37,604 nucleotides of DNA from Rhodospirillaceae bacterium (GTDB lineage Bacteria > Pseudomonadota > Gammaproteobacteria > Steroidobacterales > Rariloculaceae): positions 1 to 37,604 of the forward strand of contig PBDA01000022.1 in the NCBI GenBank assembly GCA_002718345.1, given 5' to 3'. Both the position numbers and the translations under genes were made by a program. Below, piece after piece: positions 35,631 to 37,604 of this stretch. Positions within the stretch are counted from its first letter, which is position 1; every line of letters starts with the position of its first letter. The notes under the pieces were generated by a model. The model was not told the DNA's origin and did not search any database. It saw only the letters and a program-made list of their open reading frames with translations.

Positions 35631-36146
35631 TTACCTCACTAATAACCTTTCAGCCTGAGTTATAGATTCTCTAGCTTTTTCCTCTAACTCTGTATTAGAA
35701 GCGCTACTTATTGGATGTTCTACTATTGCAAAACCATATTCAGAAATACCACAAGATTTCGCCATTATTTTGGCCGAATCTATAAACTCTGAGGTAATAA
35801 TAGCTACAGTAGGTATACCAGCTTTTTCTAGAGTAATTGCATCATGCAAACTGCATGAAGAACAACTACCTCAGTCCCCTACCCCCGTCACAATAAAGTG
35901 ACATTTACTTAATTCCTGAATTAAGTCAGGGTCAGCTGGAGCACTGTAATTAAGCTTAGTACGACGTACTACAGTCTTAACATTCCACTTTCTTTGAATC
36001 ATTAATTCTAAATTGTCAAAAAGTGGTGCTACAGCGGCTTTACCATTTGAAAGCAAACCAACCGTTTTATTATCTATAGATTTAAGACGTGGAGACATAT
36101 TTACAAACTTCACATCTGTTTCTAGCGTGGGATCTAAAATAAACAT
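35631..36146 (-). CDS. UGSC-family selenoprotein, read through in-frame TGA
   Basis: The minus-strand frame from ATG 36146 (GGAG ribosome-binding site) runs 91 codons, meets TGA at 35873-35871, then continues without another stop for 79 codons to TAA at 35633-35631. Reading the TGA as selenocysteine gives a 171-residue protein with TGVGD-U-GSCSSCSLHDA at its centre. Sec92-Gly-Ser-Cys95 is the defining motif of the UGSC (seleno)protein family, described from marine metagenomes; Cys98 follows. A perfect hairpin 19 nt after the TGA fits a bacterial SECIS. The redox function is unknown; the U-x-x-C spacing suggests a thiol-redox active site. It starts 13 bases after the stop of its operon partner. 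Conventional annotation would show two fragments or a pseudogene. Confidence 0.9.
35842..35858 (-). promoter_or_regulatory. Candidate bacterial SECIS hairpin for the UGSC selenoprotein
   Basis: On the minus strand TCATGCA-GTT-TGCATGA forms a perfect 7-bp stem with a 3-base loop. The loop begins with G followed by U, and 19 bases separate it from the TGA at 35871-35873. Bacterial SECIS elements are described as having a G among the first two loop bases and a loop 16-37 bases after the UGA. The surrounding codons (GSCSSCSLHD) remain coding, as expected for a bacterial SECIS inside the gene. Requires SelB in the same genome. Confidence 0.75.
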
Positions 36147-36159
36147 TATCTAAGCTCCA

Positions 36160-37212
36160 CTAACAATCAAAACAAATACCAATACCAGCCGTTATTGCTC
36201 GAGACTTATGCCCAAACCACGGGGGTATAACTGCTCCAAACCCTCCTGCAGGGCCGCCAGCTGCTATAACAAGCAGATCCTCTAGCTTTGTAAGAGCACA
36301 ATATTCTTCTTCCTGATCATCTTTAACAAGAGAATTTTTTCCTACCTGACGCCAATGATATTTTTTTACGCGTGCTTTTTTATAGATAAACTGCTGCACA
36401 TCAGATTTGCTCCACTGAGCATTTTCAATCCTATCTCGTAACTGTTTCGGGATAATGATGACATAATTTCCACCCCACACAGAGTAGTGCAACATATTTG
36501 CACGAATTTCGGCAGCAAATGTTTCTAGTATCTCTTCAGGATCAGATGTCCATTCATTCATTATCTGCCTTGGAGAACCTGCAGCTAAAACTGTAACTGT
36601 TGATAAATCCGGTGTTCCTCCAAGTTGTTGTGCTAGAGGAATCCAGCCGCTCCCCTCTTCATCCTCTGCTACGCAATAACTAAACTTCCCAGGATGCCCC
36701 AAAGTTGAGCGGTCAAGCCCGCCAGAGCGAATATCCAAAATATTGTTAAGCACCAAGCGTATTGAACGGCCAATCACTGCAGAAGCTCGATCACTATTTC
36801 CTAGAACATTAAATGTTGAATTCATATTCAAATCTTTTCTGATAGGACCATTTACGACCATAAAAACAGCACAACCTCCCGTGCTGCACATGGCACCATG
36901 CAAAAGAAACTCAGAACGACACATTGCTTCAATAGCAGCTACAACTATTGGAAAATGGACAGGTTGGCACCCTGCAAGTACTGCATTTATTGCTGTTTTT
37001 TCAGCCGTAATTAGCCGACCACGAACCGGCTCTGCGCCGATGACATGTGAAGGAACCATTCCTGCCTCATGTAAGCATGCTGATACTCTCTCTTCAGTGG
37101 GAGGAATTATGGGCAAACCATCAGTTAAGCCCTTTGCATGAAAGTACTCTTGGGCCTCTTCTTCAGTTTCAACTTCATACTGTTTAGAACTAAGCTTTAA
37201 ATTCAATTTCAC
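36160..37212 (-). CDS. UGSC operon partner, conserved protein of unknown function
   Basis: A 350-residue cytoplasmic-type protein with no signal peptide. Landmarks are FHAKGLTDGLPIIPPTEERV near the N-terminus, ITAEKTAINAVLAGCQP, MCSTGGC around residue 108, several Gly-rich segments, and a Cys-x-x-Cys at the extreme C-terminus (GICFDC then stop TAG). No named domain is recognised. It sits immediately upstream of the UGSC selenoprotein, and the thiol-rich sequence suggests the two act together in a redox reaction; this is inference. The frame opens at TTG 37227, but GTG at 37212 is chosen because GGAGGG lies just before it. A palindrome at 37272-37290 is upstream. Confidence 0.75.
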   Translation of the reverse strand: MKLNLKLSSKQYEVETEEEAQEYFHAKGLTDGLPIIPPTEERVSACLHEAGMVPSHVIGAEPVRGRLITAEKTAINAVLAGCQPVHFPIVVAAIEAMCRSEFLLHGAMCSTGGCAVFMVVNGPIRKDLNMNSTFNVLGNSDRASAVIGRSIRLVLNNILDIRSGGLDRSTLGHPGKFSYCVAEDEEGSGWIPLAQQLGGTPDLSTVTVLAAGSPRQIMNEWTSDPEEILETFAAEIRANMLHYSVWGGNYVIIIPKQLRDRIENAQWSKSDVQQFIYKKARVKKYHWRQVGKNSLVKDDQEEEYCALTKLEDLLVIAAGGPAGGFGAVIPPWFGHKSRAITAGIGICFDC

Positions 37213-37271
37213 TAGCCCTCCAGACAACCATTCTTTGCAATTATCACTGCATATGAATTTAGAATTTTTAT

Positions 37272-37290
37272 TATGCCTATTCTAGGCATA
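37272..37290. promoter_or_regulatory. Palindrome upstream of the UGSC operon, candidate operator
   Basis: A perfect 8-bp inverted repeat, TATGCCTA and TAGGCATA, with a 3-base centre, 60 bases upstream of the GTG start of the UGSC-partner gene and 102 bases before the divergent cytochrome gene at 37392. Its place in a divergent promoter region and lack of a T run fit a regulator-binding site. No regulator gene is in the window. Confidence 0.45.
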
Positions 37291-37391
37291 TGTTATATAG
37301 AGTTATCAGAAAATTAAGCGTACACAGGAACTGATTATCAAGAAATAAAGAGTTAAACTTAATAAAAATGATATAAAAAAGGCTGAAGGTG

Positions 37392-37604
37392 ATGAGTATT
37401 TATTGGCAAAAAATACAGATTTTTAGCTGGTTCATTTTTTTTATACTCAGCTTATCTTCTAGTAAAGTTTTTTCACAAGAAATTGTAAACTCCCTAGTAG
37501 AACGTGGTAGAGAGCTATACCATGCAGAGCCTGTTGGATGCTGGGTGTGTCATGGCGAAGAAGCGCAAGGAAGAGTTGGACCCACTTTGGAATTTGGCCC
37601 AACA
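37392..37604 (+). CDS. c-type cytochrome, 5' part only
   Basis: The first 71 codons of a gene cut by the window end. ATG at 37392 has AAGG 5 bases upstream. The product starts with a signal peptide (IFSWFIFFILSLSSSKVFSQ), then E-R-G-R-E-L-Y-H-A-E-P and one heme c motif CWVCH, followed by GEEAQGRVGPTLEFGP, where the G-P-T-L segment is typical of class I cytochrome c near the heme. A periplasmic electron carrier or a heme domain of a larger enzyme; the end is needed to tell. It is divergent from the UGSC operon. Confidence 0.82.
   Translation, partial: MSIYWQKIQIFSWFIFFILSLSSSKVFSQEIVNSLVERGRELYHAEPVGCWVCHGEEAQGRVGPTLEFGPT

Noticed and set aside
35631-36146. Frameshifted or nonsense-mutated pseudogene
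   Set aside because: Both halves are in the same frame, the only interruption is a TGA at the U of a U-G-S-C motif, and a SECIS-like hairpin follows at the expected distance. Selenocysteine explains all three.

Overview
The window is an AT-rich chromosomal segment of a free-living, probably marine, Gammaproteobacterium-like heterotroph. This is inferred from gene content: many exported proteins of poorly known families, MmsA plus an omega-aminotransferase, tripartite tricarboxylate transport subunits, TauD and Rieske oxygenases, a PQQ dehydrogenase, and a tRNA-Pro with encoded CCA. There are no phage, transposon, CRISPR or rRNA genes. Coding density is high and genes fall into short co-directional operons.

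Layout. (1) 1-3674, minus: a DUF6152 protein, an exported protein of the same domain type as the one at 31515, an exported NmrA-like protein, a YceI protein and a creatininase cut by the window edge. (2) 4046-5218, plus: a DUF3500 protein. (3) 5294-9022, minus: beta-alanine aminotransferase and (methyl)malonate-semialdehyde dehydrogenase, which form a beta-alanine/malonate semialdehyde route to acetyl-CoA, preceded by a rhomboid protease. (4) 9126-12578, minus: TctA, TctB and a UbiD-type decarboxylase, with no TctC. (5) 12771-17901, plus: a PQQ dehydrogenase, aspartate dehydrogenase, two small exported proteins and a MauG-like diheme peroxidase, the last three genes overlapping. (6) 17993-21091, plus: a three-gene set matching the URC pathway of uracil catabolism (URC1-like GTP cyclohydrolase II homologue, URC4/DUF1688, uracil phosphoribosyltransferase), followed by tRNA-Pro(CGG). 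(7) 21355-24508, minus: an exported cupin-like protein, a sarcosine-oxidase-type flavoenzyme and glutathione-dependent formaldehyde dehydrogenase. (8) 24627-26937, plus: an HD-domain protein with a PhnZ-like metal-ligand set, an AhpD/CMD-like protein and a VanA-like Rieske oxygenase. (9) 26963-30124, minus: a beta-propeller protein, a second copy of the cupin-like protein and a nitronate monooxygenase-like enzyme. (10) 30231-35613, plus: a thiolase, an exported protein with an internally duplicated domain, a second DUF6152 protein, a TauD-type dioxygenase and an MFS transporter. (11) 35631-37212, minus: a two-gene operon whose second gene is a UGSC-family selenoprotein read through an in-frame TGA. 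A c-type cytochrome begins at 37392 on the plus strand and runs off the end.

The strongest unusual signal is the selenoprotein. Two reading frames that look like broken neighbours are one 171-residue protein with the signature Sec-Gly-Ser-Cys at an in-frame TGA. A perfect 7-bp hairpin with a G-first loop lies 19 nt downstream, where a bacterial SECIS element is expected. Other notable points are the bacterial URC uracil pathway, the overlapping MauG cassette, and two separate loci that pair a DUF6152 protein with the same uncharacterised exported domain. Functionally the window looks like a collection of peripheral catabolic modules. Several of them (sarcosine oxidase, Rieske demethylase, class III alcohol dehydrogenase) converge on demethylation and formaldehyde disposal. 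Others (BauA/MmsA and perhaps URC) converge on malonate semialdehyde.
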